Shown in pieces: positions 32,575-45,545 of a stretch of 64,000 bases of DNA. Both the position numbers and the translations under genes were made by a program. Every line of letters begins with the position of its first letter. The stretch's first letter is position 1. This DNA comes from Tetranychus cinnabarinus (lineage: Eukaryota > Arthropoda > Arachnida > Trombidiformes > Tetranychidae), in assembly GCA_022266195.1 (NCBI GenBank), contig WHVY01000002.1, positions 15,143,001 through 15,207,000 of the forward strand, written 5' to 3'. The notes beneath the pieces are model-generated. The model worked only from the letters and a program-made list of their open reading frames with translations. It did not search any database and was not told where the DNA came from.

Positions 32575-34774
32575 ATGCTACCAAAATTAGGATTAATCTA
32601 TCTGATTATTGTGCAGTTTTCTTTTGTTTTAACCTGGACAGTTGATCCAGATGAAGATCGAGATATAGCCCAGTTGATTGAATCGCGAGGATTTGGTTGT
32701 GAACGTCATTACATTACAACTGAAGATGGTTACATTTTAAGTGTTTTTAGGATAATTAATCCATTGGTTGATGTTAATCTGGTTTCCAAAAAGAGACCAA
32801 TTGTTTTACAACACGGTTTATTGGCCAGTGGAGTTGATTTCCTCATCGCATCCCCTGGTGGGTCAATTAAAGAATGGGTTGACCGGGGTTTTATTGACAA
32901 TGATTTCAACAGCATTTATGATAACTCGATTGATGATACAGTTGCCAACAATTTGGGTTTTGTTTTAGCAAATCTTGGTTATGATGTTTGGATATCTAAC
33001 ACTCGTGGCAATGTCTATTCACGAAATCATACACATCTTGATCCAGATAAAGGTAAGAGCAATCAGTTAACGAGATGCCAAGCAAACGAACGATTAGTAA
33101 CATAACACTAATCAATTGCTAACAGCTAGTTTAGTTGGACTTTTTCAAGCTAAATGTACCTGATTGAATGTATTGATTGAATTAGCTCCAACTTTGTCAT
33201 TGAGCTGGTTAGGTCGATTAAGGAAAAACTGCATGTGACCAAGAATGATACTAATGATGGTGATGATTATTACCAACCTTGAAGATTTTACATTTAACAG
33301 CTTAATTTAACAACTGATGATAAACAGAGAGTGATAATTGGGACTATCCTTATTTAACCTTGATCCATGTTGTGTAAATAATGTAAATATGTGCTATCAC
33401 TCTCACATTTGTAAACATCAGCTGATGTTAAAGGGTTGAAATGGAATAACTTTTTTTTTGTTTTGACACCATTTTTGTTATCTACAACCTTTTTCCTGCT
33501 TGTTTACAGATTCAGAATTTTGGCAGTTCACTTTCGATGAGATGGTCGCTTACGATTGTCCAGCTGTCATAAATCACGTCTTGAAAGAGACTAAACAAGG
33601 TAAGTTGAAAAGATAGTTGAATTGTCACTGCGGGGGATCAATTTTGATGAAGATCAGATTGAAAAATTATTACGAAGTCATTTCAAATCCTATTTTAACA
33701 AAAACGTCATTTACTAATGATTTACCAATTAGCCTACAGAAATTTTTAAAAAAATGCATAAAATATCTTCTAATCGGATTTGGATCAAAGAGTTACTTTA
33801 CTCTGGATCAATTTATCTGGATCATATTGACATCATAGTGATCTAATAAACATGATAGTTTTACACATGTGATCTTTTGAGTGCTTTTCATTTTTAATGT
33901 TGAAGATTATTTTTAATCTCTGTTAATATTTTTCCCCATCCTATTGATAATTCAATATGCATCTTTCATGTGTTATTCTTAGAGACTCTTGGCTGGGTTG
34001 GACATTCCCAAGGAACTCTCATGATGTTTGGCTTACTTGCAACCAAACCTGAATACTCAAACATTGTTAAACCTTTCATTGCCTTAGCTCCAGTTGCTCG
34101 AGTTGACCACATAAAATCGCCAATAAGATTTTTATCTAAGATCAAGCCTATTGTAGACTATTTTAAAAAGCACGCAGAAGAATTGTTACCAAATAGTGGG
34201 ATGATAAAGCACCTTGAAAAACATATCTGTACTCCGAAATTTCACTTAATCTGTACTGACATTGTATTCATGCTTATGGGATTTGATTCGGAGCAACTTA
34301 ATATGACCCGTTTACCGGTCTATGCTGCCCACTTACCAGCCGGTACATCGACCTGGAATATTGTCCATTTTTCACAGCTGCTTAAATCAACCGCTTTATT
34401 AAAATATGACTTTGGAGTAGAAGGCAATTTACGTAAATATGGTTCACCTAATCCTCCAAAGTATCCCTTGGAAAAGATTAATTCAACAAATATAGCACTA
34501 TTTTACTCAAAAAATGACCTGTTAGCTGACCCTAAAGATGTTTCAATACTAAAGTCGATTCTTAAAGGTGATTTAAACTTTGATCTTGCAAGCCTCAAGA
34601 GTTACAATTTGCTCAATGTTTCTAACTTTCTCAATCATTACAGGTCCATTATTGCTTGACTATCTGGTGCCATTTAAGAAATGGAATCACTTGGACTTCA
34701 CATACGGAATTCAATCTGGTTACTACATAAACAGAATTGTGATTGATGTTCTTCGTCGGATTGACAAATGGTGA
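32575..34774 (+). CDS. Secreted acid lipase (LIPA/gastric lipase family)
   Basis: Four exons (32575-33052, 33510-33599, 33983-34567, 34644-34774) join in phase to 427 residues. The first about 21 residues are a signal peptide (LGLIYLIIVQFSFVL). Then follow ITTEDGYILSVFRI, the oxyanion-loop LQHGLLASG near 83, and WISNTRGN near 142, all typical of AB-hydrolase acid lipases. The nucleophile lies in GHSQGT (exon 3), the acid in KNDLLADPKDV, and the histidine in WNHLDF (exon 4), so the triad is complete. It would hydrolyse triglycerides or sterol esters in the gut lumen or lysosome. The last intron (76 bp) is needed: reading through it gives a stop before the catalytic His. Confidence 0.9.
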
Positions 34775-34955
34775 TAATCATGACTAAAGCAAAACTACGC
34801 CATTTCATAGCTCAACTTTGAACCATCGTTATCTCCACCATCGGTGCATTAATTTTGCACCAAATCATTATTATTGTATAATACTGTTTTTTGTACTCTT
34901 TTAACAAAATGATTTTTGATTGCTAGTCTTGTAAATTTGCTCATTATCATCCATT

Positions 34956-34961
34956 AATAAA
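34956..34961 (+). terminator. Polyadenylation signal of the lipase gene
   Basis: AATAAA 182 bp past the lipase stop. It lies in the 248-bp gap before the convergent ABCG gene ends. Confidence 0.5.
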
Positions 34962-35022
34962 CTTGAATTTACACCCGTCGAAAATAACTTGAAATTATTT
35001 ACTTATTGATTTACTTGGTACA

Positions 35023-37142
35023 TTATTTTTTCCTGCATCCTTGCCACGTAAAAGCTATGACTGCGAAAATTTGTGTAATCAAACACAAGACCAATAATTT
35101 GCAAACGCATTCAGTGTATATTGAGTCTGTCAGGTTAAATTGTCTCATTACACTGGAATCGGCACTTTCATCCAAGTGGCTTTTATAAACATCTTTGAAA
35201 ACGTTGGCAATTGAATCTGTTGAATTTTTCAAAGCTTGTAATTCATTTTCACTTGTCCATCTTTGAATAGTAATTCGTGCTATCTTGAAATTAGTGTCTA
35301 AAAAATCAATCATACGATTGAGCGTGACTTCAATAACATTAGACAAATCAATGGTGCATCTGGTAAAAGGTAAAGATAACTCACAATCAAATGGAAATTT
35401 GTTCGTTCAACATACCTTTTAAAGCCGAAAATAGCGACGATAACTCCATCCATGCTGATCCTTGCAAACGATATACTTGAAAAGATCTGTAAAATACGAG
35501 GAAGCTCCTTGATGCGAATCAAAAATCCAGATAAAAGTGTATCATAGATGGTTGAGTTGGGAGACAAGAGTACAGATGAAAGCATATTGTCAATAAATAG
35601 TGATCCAAAAATGACACCTCGAGCCTGTGTGTTCATTGCGGCCAAAATGTATATAAGCAAAGAAGAAAAGAATCGATCCAAAGGTTGATTGCTCAGAATG
35701 AAAAATATGACATAAGAAAGTGTCACTGATAGTACAAGAAACGGTAAATCAGCAATGATAAAGGCCACGATGAAAGATGTTCGCCCATACCAGTTGTTTG
35801 AACACTCTTTACGTATTGCTTTGGCATAAAATGGCAAAGCTGCAGCTGGGGATAACGCAGCGGTTATGCTGATAAAGACAAAGAGAAAGAAAAAAGCACC
35901 AACATGATCTCGAGTTTTGTTTGACGATTCTGTAATACGTTCAAATAAACGGCCAATTTTATCCAAGTTTAACCATGTACGAATTTGTTCCGTTAAACAT
36001 CCATCACTCTTTCCTATGTTATAATAACTAATGCCAACCAGGAGAGCCAAACTGATAGCGACTGAGTATTTCAGCAATATGGATAGTCTATCACGGATGC
36101 TGATCAAGCATTGACGTGATATTAATATACCTAAATGATCTTTAAAAGCACCACGGTAGGTCATTAAACAACTGGCTAACGGTTTGTCCTTCTTCCACGG
36201 GTGACTCTGATTGTTATTATTTGACACTTTTTTGGTAAGTGTTTCAATCACTTCAATACCATATTCACCATTAGCCACATCAAGCAACACATCAGCGGGA
36301 TTGTTAAAAGAGTCAAATTTAATTCCAACTGCGTTTAAAGTTGATGTCACTTGATTTGGTTTACCTTCAAACATGAACTTGCCATTGTAGGAAAACATGT
36401 AGACATCTTGGAGTAGGTTAAATAGTCGAGCCGAGGGTTGATGAATGGTAATAACAATAGCTATTGACAAGGAGGAAGCAAGTTTAACCAGCAATTCAAT
36501 CAAAGAGTAACTTGACGATGAATCTAAACCTGATGTTGGTTCATCCATCATTATTATTTCAGGCGATGCAATCAGTTCCTGGGCTATTGATAGCCTTCCC
36601 TTTTGACCTCCACTAAGATTTTCAATGATTTGGTCTACACAGTCAAAGATGTTCAATTGGGTTAAAATTTGGTCAATCTCAGTTTTTATTTTGCCATAGT
36701 CAGTCTTTTGCCTTGAAACAAAGTGTAATCTAGCAGCATAAGTCATTACTTCTCGAACAGTCAATCGCTCAAACAGTTGATCTTGCTGAGGTATGAATGA
36801 AAGGGAAACATGGGAAATGGGTCCGTGTAACCTTATATTGTCAATTTGATCTACTTTTCTGACTCCTGCCAAACACTCCAACAAAGTTGATTTACCTGAG
36901 CCTGATGGACCCATGATTGCTGTTAACCGGCCCGATCTGAAAGAACCATTACAATTTTGTAAAATTGTTTTACATCCAAACGTTGATCGATCACCTTTAA
37001 CACGGTTAGCCAATTTTTGCATTGCTGTTGGGTAACAACGATATGTTAAATTAGACCAAGTTACTGTGAAAGAATCGGATAAATCAATTGTAGAACTACT
37101 GTTCATCAAATAATTTTCCATTGATTTATCATGAATTGTCAT
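35023..37142 (-). CDS. ABCG-family half-transporter
   Basis: Two exons (37142-35416 and 35359-35023) with a 56-bp intron join to about 687 residues, the normal size for ABCG half-transporters. The nucleotide-binding domain comes first: GPSGSGKST (Walker A) near residue 80, LSGGQKGRLSIA (signature), and IIMMDEPTSGLD (Walker B), followed by ITIHQPS. The transmembrane half follows, with segments such as YSVAISLALLVGISYY, AFFFLFVFISITAAL and SFIVAFIIADLPFLVLSV, and a final FAVIAFTW. Such proteins dimerise and move lipids, sterols or pigment precursors. Ignoring the intron would give a false C-terminus. A TTTTTAG just upstream of the ATG may be a splice acceptor of a 5' non-coding exon. It converges with the lipase gene. 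Confidence 0.9.
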
Positions 37143-38142
37143 GGTTGATCGTTGTCCACTAAAAAGCACACAAATGAAATGTTAAACTAAAGACTAGACT
37201 GATGATTCTTAGGCAAAACTAACAACAAAACGCAGCTACAGTCATTTCTACAAGACTTATTGACAACTTTTGCCTTAAATTCAGCTGATTACATAAAAAT
37301 TCTAGGTTGATACATAAACCTTAATTTCCACGATGTGCATTTATTTAAGGTTAATCATATGCTCAACATGATACAAATTATTTGCTTTGCTTTATGAAAA
37401 ATTGCTAGAAAAATGATGAAATTGACAATTAATCTTGAACCATAAGCTAAATTATTAGGTACTTATTACTGAGTTTGTTGTTCATTTGATTACATTTATA
37501 TTCAATTTCAATCTTGATTTTGACTATAACAACTGTTTATTAAATGTAGAGTCATTACGTTAACAATTAAAAACAATGGCTTAAGTATTATCGCAACAAG
37601 AAGCTTTGAGATATAAACTCGAGGGTGAAACCCGAGTTAATCTGGTGAATATAGTGAATCTAATCTAGTGAGTAGCTTTGCGCTTCGCCTTAGTGCATCT
37701 AACTATCATATCACTTCGCAATCGTTATTTAATTATAGTAACATTTGCTGATAAATCAATTGAAAGGAAAAATTGACTTTACCCATGTCCTCATAGACCT
37801 TGGTTTAACTTGATCTATCGAGATACAAGATCGAGATTACCTTTCGCATGCCTTTCGATTCAAACTTCAAGTTTCAATAAATGCAATTAAAATCAACCAA
37901 TTTCAGTTTAAAACAAATTTACTTCCCATTGACCTGTCTAGTTTTGTTTACAAAGAAAGTTTTGTTAGTAAAACCAACAGTTGAAATATAACTCAAATCA
38001 ATTCTTCATTACAAATGGAAACATCAACTTCATCTTTCAACTAATCTAACGTTTTTAACTTTGTTTTTTATAATCATTCAAAATTTAAGTCTCCGACCAG
38101 TGATCATTTCATTAATTGACATCACCTTCATTAAGTTCAAAT
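37143..38142. promoter_or_regulatory. Divergent intergenic region shared by ABCG and SLC46-like gene
   Basis: 1-kb gap between divergent genes. Much of it (from about 37350) is homologous to 59550-60200 upstream of the second SLC46-like gene, for example tcctcatagaccttggttta and aataaatgcaattaaaatca, so the promoter was duplicated with the gene. No TATA element is certain. Confidence 0.5.
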
Positions 38143-40830
38143 ATGGTCAAATTAACTGCCAAGGAATTGCTGGAGTTGGTTAAACTCTTGAGAATTGATG
38201 TGTTCTTCATGTTGACTATTTTCGCCCTTTACATACCATCAGTGACCGTTACTCAACTTTCCCAGGATAAGTATTGTATAAATACCTATTCAGTTAATGA
38301 ATCAATTTGCTTGGAGCTGGAGACACATACCAATGACTCCTACACTCCAATACGTAACATGGTCTTGGAAGATGCAACAACCCTGAAAATGTACTCGACA
38401 ATTATAGTGACAGTACCTGGTATTGTTTTTTCACTTTTCCTGGGCTATTGGGTCGATACTTATCCAGGTCACATTCGTTATATGCTCACACTTGGTCCAA
38501 TCTGTGGAATCCTGCAAAATTTTATTACAATTTATCAGTGTTTGGCTTTTGACATAAGTACGACTCTGAACTATTTCACTGCGTTTTACTCGTCCTTTGC
38601 TCGAATCTGGAAATTTTTGATTCCAATAAGACAATTAGTCAAAGTTACATTTTTGATAACCTAGGAAGAAAGCAATATGAAGCCACAGGGCAATACGTTG
38701 AAGCAATACGTTTCAAAGTCGAAAATATGTTAATGAAATCTATTTTTGTTTTTACTACGCTAGTGCGTGTTTAATAATATTGCACTTTAATCTATTGCAG
38801 TTAAAAGCGATGAATTATATTCATTAAGATATCTCTTCATTTTTACTTCTCACAAGAGAAACTATTGAAACGCCCTAGCTACTTTTGTCAGTGGCTGCAA
38901 TGCTATCTTTAATGCAAAGTACCCAAATCATCAACTGGTCACTAGCGTAACAAAAGAAAAACTATGTGTCTCATTATTTTTCGTTCTCTACAATATAACC
39001 TCGAAAAGTTTTAACGACACTAGAAATATCAAACTATAACCATAATAGCACCAAATTTTTCAGACCAGAAACTTGCAAGATTAAACTAGAGTTTGAATTC
39101 GAAATGATCTTGACTTGACTTTCGTTTTAAGCGCAATTGCATGCAATAAGTTTAACAACAAGCAGAGAGCAAGTTATTTAATAATTAGATCAATTTGCCT
39201 TTTTAATGGTCATAAAAGAGTCAATTTTAAAGAGAAACTGATTCATTTTTTGTTTTTGCACAACTGTAAATATTTTTTGCTATTTTAATTGTCATTTTGT
39301 TTTTTGTCATAGAGCCAGTTGCATTGTTGTACACAAATATACCAGCCGCATTGAGTGGTTCCATGGTTTGCATCCTTACTGGAACTTATACGTATACAAC
39401 CAAGAAAACACCGCCAAAATATCGAGCAATTAGATTTGCAATCTTAGAGCTTTTCATGTTGATGGGTAAGTAAACTTGCTTTTAATGAAATGTTTAATTT
39501 CAAGGAGCTTAGATTGATGATTTTACGATTCAATCGGCATTTCAATCAAGTCAATTAAGTTTTTTTCTACTGTAGTTTTTTAAAAATCAATTTAAAATTT
39601 CCTTATTTTTAAAAAGAAATTCAAATAACACAGAGTTTTTGCAACAAAAATTAACGAATCAAATCAGAAGGGAAGTACTTGAATCGCCAGTTTTAGAGAG
39701 ATGTTATTCAAGTACTTCCCTTGTCAGACAATATCTTTATTGATTGTTTTAAATAATGTAAAAATTAGTAATATTTATTTTTCCTTTTTCTTGTAGCAAT
39801 GCCTACATCAACAACTGTTGGTGGATATGTGCTTGCAATGAAACCTTGGTTTTCTGGCCAACATCGTAATTACATTGGCGTTTTCATCATTTCCATAATA
39901 AGCTCAGCCGCTGCAGCACTTTGGGTGGCCATTCTGCTTAATGATGCTGGTACTTCTGAAGAAGAAATGAATAACAACAATGGCCCTAATTCAGGTGATT
40001 CACCTAGAAACAATCGTGATGAACTTGGAAAATCTGTCAACTCTAAAGATGGACCAAAGAGTACAAAATCAATCATTTTGGAGATCATTAACATTCGTAA
40101 TGTTAGCAATACAATGAATACTGCTTTCAAAAAGCGTGACCAGAATGGACGATTCTTTTTATTATTCACAATGGTCTCTATGGCTATTTGTCTGATTGGT
40201 TACATGGGTGAAAATGCCATTGGTTTTCAGTTTGCTCAACGAGTTTATCACTGGAATGCTGAATATTATTCATTCATGTCAGCATTCGTAATTATAATTC
40301 CCGCAATAGTGACAATAATCACACCTCCAATTTTAATGCACAAATTTCATTTAGATGATACTGCAATAGGAATAATTGGAAGTCTATCCCTTGTTGTTTC
40401 CATGTTTCTTCGTGGACTAATTCTCAATGAAGCTGGATTCTTTATTAGTATTGCTTTTGGTAGCTTTATGGGCTTATTGCCCATCTGTAATCGAGCTGTT
40501 ATAGCCAGGATCATAAAATACAATGAAATTGGCCAAATATATGCACTTTTATCTTCTATTGAATCGGCTGGGCCTTTAATATCATCTATGTTTTACTCGC
40601 AGGTGTTCAATGCTACAATTAATGATGCTCCTGGTGTTGTTTATATTGCTGCTGGATTCGTTGTATTATTTCCTTTGATCAACATGACTTGGCTTTTCTG
40701 TACCAGAAAGAGTTGGGATTTAGTTTTATTGGGTGGAATGGCTCATCCAGGCGTTCCAATAACTGAAAATGGCACTCAGGAAATGACGGCTGTATCGGTT
40801 GTTAATGACGAAATAATTATAAGGGTCTGA
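38143..40830 (+). CDS. SLC46-like transporter, paralogue 1
   Basis: Three exons (38143-38557, 39313-39465, 39797-40830) join in phase to 533 residues. Exon 1 encodes the N-terminus, a Cys-containing glycosylatable loop (NESICLELETHTNDSY), and SLFLGYWVDTYPGHIRYML, the GxWxDxxGR-type loop of the major facilitator fold. Exon 2 ends with PPKYRAIRFAILELFM and exon 3 starts with STTVGGYVL. A long polar loop follows near residues 240-300, then six more membrane segments. This layout fits SLC46 (proton-coupled folate/thymic transporter) proteins. The substrate is unknown. It is 41 residues shorter than its paralogue at the C-terminus, ending in EIIIRV. Its start is the first good ATG. Confidence 0.8.
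38752..38960. repeat. Short inverted-repeat insertion in intron 1
   Basis: TTTTACTACGCTAGTG near 38752 and CACTAGCGTAACAAAAG near 38940 are imperfect inverted repeats. The region is not obvious in the paralogue. Probably a small MITE. Confidence 0.35.
39668..39722. other. Perfect 17-bp hairpin in intron 2 of SLC46-like paralogue 1
   Basis: AAGGGAAGTACTTGAAT (39668-39684) and its exact complement (39706-39722) flank a 21-base loop. It is absent from the same intron of paralogue 2. It may be a hairpin RNA, or a trace of a small insertion. Confidence 0.45.
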
Positions 40831-41966
40831 AATTTTATTGTTATCTTGGAAATGATTAAGTTTTGATTAAAATACAAAATTAATTTCTTTAGTATTATGT
40901 TCTCACAAGTGAAGTGTCTCAGGTGTCTCAATAATTTCGGATCGGGACTGTGTTCATTCGATAGAGCATAAAAAACTAGGCTAAGGGTTTGTTGGCTTTA
41001 GATAGGAAAATTTCGAGTCACGAGAAAATTGAGGGAAAAACCTGCCAAACCCGCAATTCTTGCAAAAAATGCAAAGTTTACCCAAAATTTTTTTACCTTC
41101 AATTCATTTTCCGGGGTTTGCAGACCTGAAAAAATCAGGGGAAACATTGTAAGGTGGGAAATTGGTGAGGATAGGAAAGAGAAAAGGGAAACATATTGAC
41201 TTTACTGTCAGACCTATGACAGAAATAAAGGGAAAAATAAGAATTTCACTTTTTATTCAATTAACTTTATTTTTTTTCTTATAGTTGATTCACTTCAGGT
41301 TTCTTACAAACAAAAATACTATTTTAGAAATGATGAGTCCAAAATTATACTAAGTTGCGACTGACTTCTTTTTTGCTTTCTTTTCTTTTTATATCTATTG
41401 GTCTGACCTCTTTTTGGCCTGACCTGGTCTACGTGACCTTTCACCATTTTCTTCTCACATAAATTGTACTTGGTTTTTGCATTGGTCTGACATTTACGAC
41501 CTTCTTTCTTATTTTTACTCGATTTGCATTTTGTTGTATTCCAAGTAAACTTTTAATCCCGATTTCTGGAAAACATTTTATGATCAAAGTTTAGTTTTAT
41601 ATTCAAATTTTTGTGATACCGATTCTTGGAAACTGTAAAAATCTCAATTCTTACATCTTCCCCAACTTATTTAAGCCGAAGCCTCTTTCGGCTATAATTA
41701 AACCATTACATTTATTTATAAACATTTTACTTTCTTTTGGACTTTTGAATTTAGCGCATTTTCGTCTTTCACCATAATTAACTAAGAGTTACTAGATGGC
41801 GCCACTGTATTGGTCAGCCATATTGGTCAAAGTTCATGACTTCCACACTTTAACTTCCGTCTTTCTTTTACGTTACTCTTTTTATGCTATTTCATTTCGG
41901 CAATTGATTTATTTCTAAGTTTTTTTATTAATTCTGATTCTTATTTATTGTCTCTCTTTTTTTATC
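40831..41966. other. Intergenic, start of the transposon island
   Basis: No gene is seen. GTCAGACC or its complement occurs at about 41208, 41399 and 41481, a motif that continues in the gypsy relic to the right. Confidence 0.4.
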
Positions 41967-42427
41967 ATGGATGAAATAAGACAGGTAAGTCTGATAGTAA
42001 TCGTATTCCTTTTAGTTATTTCATAATCTACTTCTTTTCTTTTTGACAGCTTTTGGACAACCTGGTTGGACTTACTGAATTTGAACTTGAAGCGAGACTT
42101 CTGGATGCTGTTGTATTAGACCGCTTGGATGTAAATCCTATTCCAGCTATTCCAGAAGAAGAGCGTTTCAAACGGATAATCAATCGGATACAAGGGACGG
42201 GTATTAGAGAATTCCAATTTTTGGCCAATAAAATGGAAAACAATCCAGATTGGGGCATTTGGCTAGGTTTTGATTTGACTGAGGACCAGTTAAAATGTCG
42301 GTTCACTTTCGCGCATCTCTCTTTCGCGCATGTCTTTTTCGAGACTGTCAGACCCAATACAGTGATCAATTGTTGGACTCATCATATTACAATAATAAAA
42401 AGGTTGATTACGTTGTCGATTGATTAA
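41967..42427 (+). pseudogene. Two-exon coding fragment of unknown function
   Basis: Exon 1 (41967-41984, MDEIRQ) has GTAAGT; exon 2 starts at 42049 after TTTGACAG and reads LLDNLVGLTEFELEARLLDA, then RFKRIINRIQGTGIREF and NNPDWGIWLGFDL. After about 42300 the frame overlaps sequence that suits the opposite-strand gypsy relic better, so the fragment is probably cut by that insertion. I do not recognise the protein; a Gag-like or small helical protein are both possible. Confidence 0.4.
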
Positions 42428-43864
42428 TTTCGGGGGGTTGGATTGTTCATTAAGAGATACAATGATTACAGTTTTATGCGAATCAAAAGTCAAAGTAAGG
42501 AATCGTTGATTTTCATCACTGTCGATAATAGAAAAATCAAGAGGGACTAATCCTTCTCCATTATCATAATGAAAACCAAACTGATTTACTTGAGTAAATT
42601 CTGATTGATCAATTGAGAAAGAATCAGACTTATCTGTTTGGTTGGTCTGAGGTCTGATGGTCATATTTTGTCAGTCCAATTGAATATCGGCCATCCGATT
42701 GTAATTGTTCCCTAATAATAAAGGGTACGAAAAGTTGTCGCTTGCTACAATAAGATTAGTCCATATTGACTGTGCAAATCCAGTTACTTTAATTAAACAT
42801 CGGGTTTTTCCCAGTATCTCGAGAAAATGGCCAGTTGCTGATTTTATCATTGGTCCTTCGTATCGTTGAATGGTCTGAAGGTTCTTTAGAACGGAGATGC
42901 GGATGATGGAAAATCCATGGTACCTTTGACCATAAGTATTGTCAGACCTATGATAAGATTGACCATTATAATTCGGCCGAGGGTAATTTCGCGGCGGATT
43001 ATAATTTTGTCGATTTGGTTGATTAATTCGTTCATCATATTGCTTTTTACAGCAATTGATCTGGACATGTCCAGTTTTATTACAATAATAACAGACGGGG
43101 CGGTTATCAATTGTTCTAGTGTTTTGTAACATTGCGGTCAGATAAATTCTAGGTTCACGATATCTAGTTCTATTTCTATGTCCATCGTATAATTCGTTTA
43201 CCATTTCTTTTTATTTCCAAACGTCATCATCACTAGAACTAGACTGATTCTCTTTTTCTAAATTTTTCGCAGTTTCCCGAAATTCGGCAACAACTGTAGG
43301 TTTAGCAGCATAGAGAGCTGATTTCAAACTTGGTTTCACTCCTCTAAAAAGATACCGCATAATTTCGGATTCTTCCATATTGGCATTCAATCTTAAACAG
43401 AGATCTTTTACATCGATAATAATTTTTGTAAATGGATCACTAATTTTCTGTTTTCGATCATTTAATTGTTCAATGATAAAATCTTCATATTTTGATGGTA
43501 TCTGGTAAAATGTATCTTTTAGCTGTTCTACAAAATCAGGCCAGGTTATTTTATTTTCTTGAACTTTTGGTTCAACCACTTGCTTGTACCAAGCTTTGGC
43601 TGAATCCTCTAAATAATTAACTACTCGTTTAACTTTTTCTTCGCCAGTACATTCATAAGAACTTGAAAATGTATTAAAATCATCAAGAAATTCGATAACC
43701 TGGGCTGAAATTTGTCCATCAAAAGGAGTTAATTTCGGAGGTCTGAGAACTGGAAAAGCAGATCTCATGGTTTTCAATTCTTCGGGAGTCAAAACACAAA
43801 GTCTTTCAAGGGGACTTTCGGAAAGTTGATCAGGAATATCGGCTGAAGTTGCCCAATCTGGCAT
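42290..43864 (-). pseudogene. Ty3/gypsy element A: Gag, zinc knuckle and protease start
   Basis: It reads leftwards. Gag (43211-43864) has the retrotransposon-gag core AKAWYKQVVEPKVQENKITW, then DFVEQLKDTFYQIP. The next frame (42671-43204) has the zinc knuckle CYYCNKTGHVQINC and ends with LIVASDNFSYPLLLGNNY-N, like the end of a retropepsin. A further frame (42290-42664) is of unknown identity. Polymerase and integrase are not found, and no paired LTRs are clear. The relic is 3'-truncated relative to its own direction. Confidence 0.7.
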
Positions 43865-44041
43865 TTACTTATGATAAACAATTAAAATTAATCACAGGAT
43901 AAAATTACATGAAACATGCGTGGAAGGGTCAAAAGAGGTTGTCAGACCTAGCTTACCTTTTTGGTTAGCAAAATTTTACCATTGAAATGGTTGGTATAAT
44001 GATGAGTAATGATAATGATTGTTGATGAATATAATATTGTC

Positions 44042-44411
44042 TGTTGAACAAACAATTGAAAAGTTAAAAACTTGATGTTTATTAAATAAAAAGTAAACTT
44101 AGACTACAATTAAATTCAGGTTTTCGTCTCTTTTTATACTAAAAGAGTTATATGGGATCGTGAGATCGGTGGATATAAGGTTAAATGAAGGTGAACGAAG
44201 GGTAAATAGGCCTTAATTAGAGTTAACTAGAGGTTAAATGGAGGATAATGATATCGGATAACATGAATGATGGTAAAGTTATACACTAGACGTGAGTTCG
44301 GTGAAAGTAAGATCAGGTGAAGGGTGAAGAAAGGTGAGAAGGGAACGTGAGATCGGTGGGTAACGAGGTCAATGGTGCGGAAAAAAAATAAGAGGCAGTT
44401 TGGTCGTAACA
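44042..44411 (-). repeat. 3' LTR of element B, with adjoining polypurine tract
   Basis: On the minus strand it runs TGTTACGAC to TCAACA and resembles 49108-49518 (shared gagttatatgggatcgtgag). The bases just before it on the minus strand are CCAGGGGGACA, a good polypurine tract. Confidence 0.75.
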
Positions 44412-45127
44412 TGTCCCCCTGGTAAGGAAGAATGGACTCCGGGCTTAACCCTCGAAAAAGGAATGGATGATATTGGTATTCGGGCTGAGGTTTTCAATGT
44501 CTTCATGGAGGAGGAACTCATTTAACAGGGTGAGTTGCGATGTTAGACGGAAATACCTCCACCGTTGATTGCTTTTTAAGGACTCAAGAAACTTGTCATA
44601 TAAATGTCTTGAGTAATTGTACCAGAGAAGCGCTTCATCCTCGTCACCATGCCGATAAGTTCTAAATGAAGACTTTCTGGCGATGCATAATCGGATAAGG
44701 GCCCAGCATAATTCAAGTTCTTTTTGAGTTCCAAGTTTCAAGTTCCTCCTTCTCTCGCGATTCGTTGTCGCAAACAGCACATTTGACACTAAGGAACTTG
44801 TTCGTCTTCTCGTGTAGGGTTTTATTTGGGACCCGTGGACTTGTCTCTCGACACCGTTACCTTGATCGATTACATAGGTGGTGTTTCCAATTTTCTTTTG
44901 ATTACGAAGGGACCATTAAATTTACTAGCGAGTTTACTTGGGTTTCACTCTTCCAACAAAATGTCATCATCAACGTTGAATTCTCTTGTTAGGTGTTGAT
45001 TATCGTGATTTTCTTTTTGTTTCTCTTTTGATGATGCATCGAGTACATTGGCGGTGTCTCTGATGACTGGCCATTCTTCATCGATAAATCTGGTGTATTC
45101 GGAAAGAGTTGTCCTTCCAGTTTGAGG

Positions 45128-45545
45128 TCAAATTTTCAAATCAACCGGGATGTTCTGATTTCGACCATAAAGCAGAAAGAAAGGAGTTGCTTTCGTACTT
45201 TGATTGATGCTTGCATTGTAAGCAAAAGTGATAAGTGGAAGGGCCTCTGACCATCTTCTACGATTGTTCTGTTGACAATAATGCCGCAACATTGTGCAGA
45301 GCGTTTGATTTGTTCTTTCAGTCAAACCATTAGTCTGCGGATGGTAAAGAGCGGAATATTGCCATTTGGTCTGCAATATTTGCGAGATTTCGCTAATTGC
45401 TCTTCCAATAAATTTCAACCTTGGTCAGTCAGGATGGTAGTTGGAGAACCATGTTTACACATAATGCTCTCGATCACGAACTTTGCTCTTGTTCGAGCAC
45501 TTTTGGTTTTGATGGCTCTTGTTTCGGCCCAACGAGTAAGTTGGT
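45128..45545 (-). pseudogene. Integrase fragment of element B
   Basis: Reads leftwards: QLTRWAETRAIKTKSARTRA, then KHGSPTTILTDQG with a catalytic Asp, a frame break, then YSALYHPQTNGLTERTNQTL and ALPLITFAYNASINQSTK. These are the core and end of an rve integrase domain. The N-terminal zinc domain and the first Asp are lost in the deletion that joins it to the protease/RT region. Confidence 0.8.

Noticed and set aside
33617..33838. Plus-strand ORF in lipase intron 2
   Set aside because: Intronic; the lipase exons join in phase without it.
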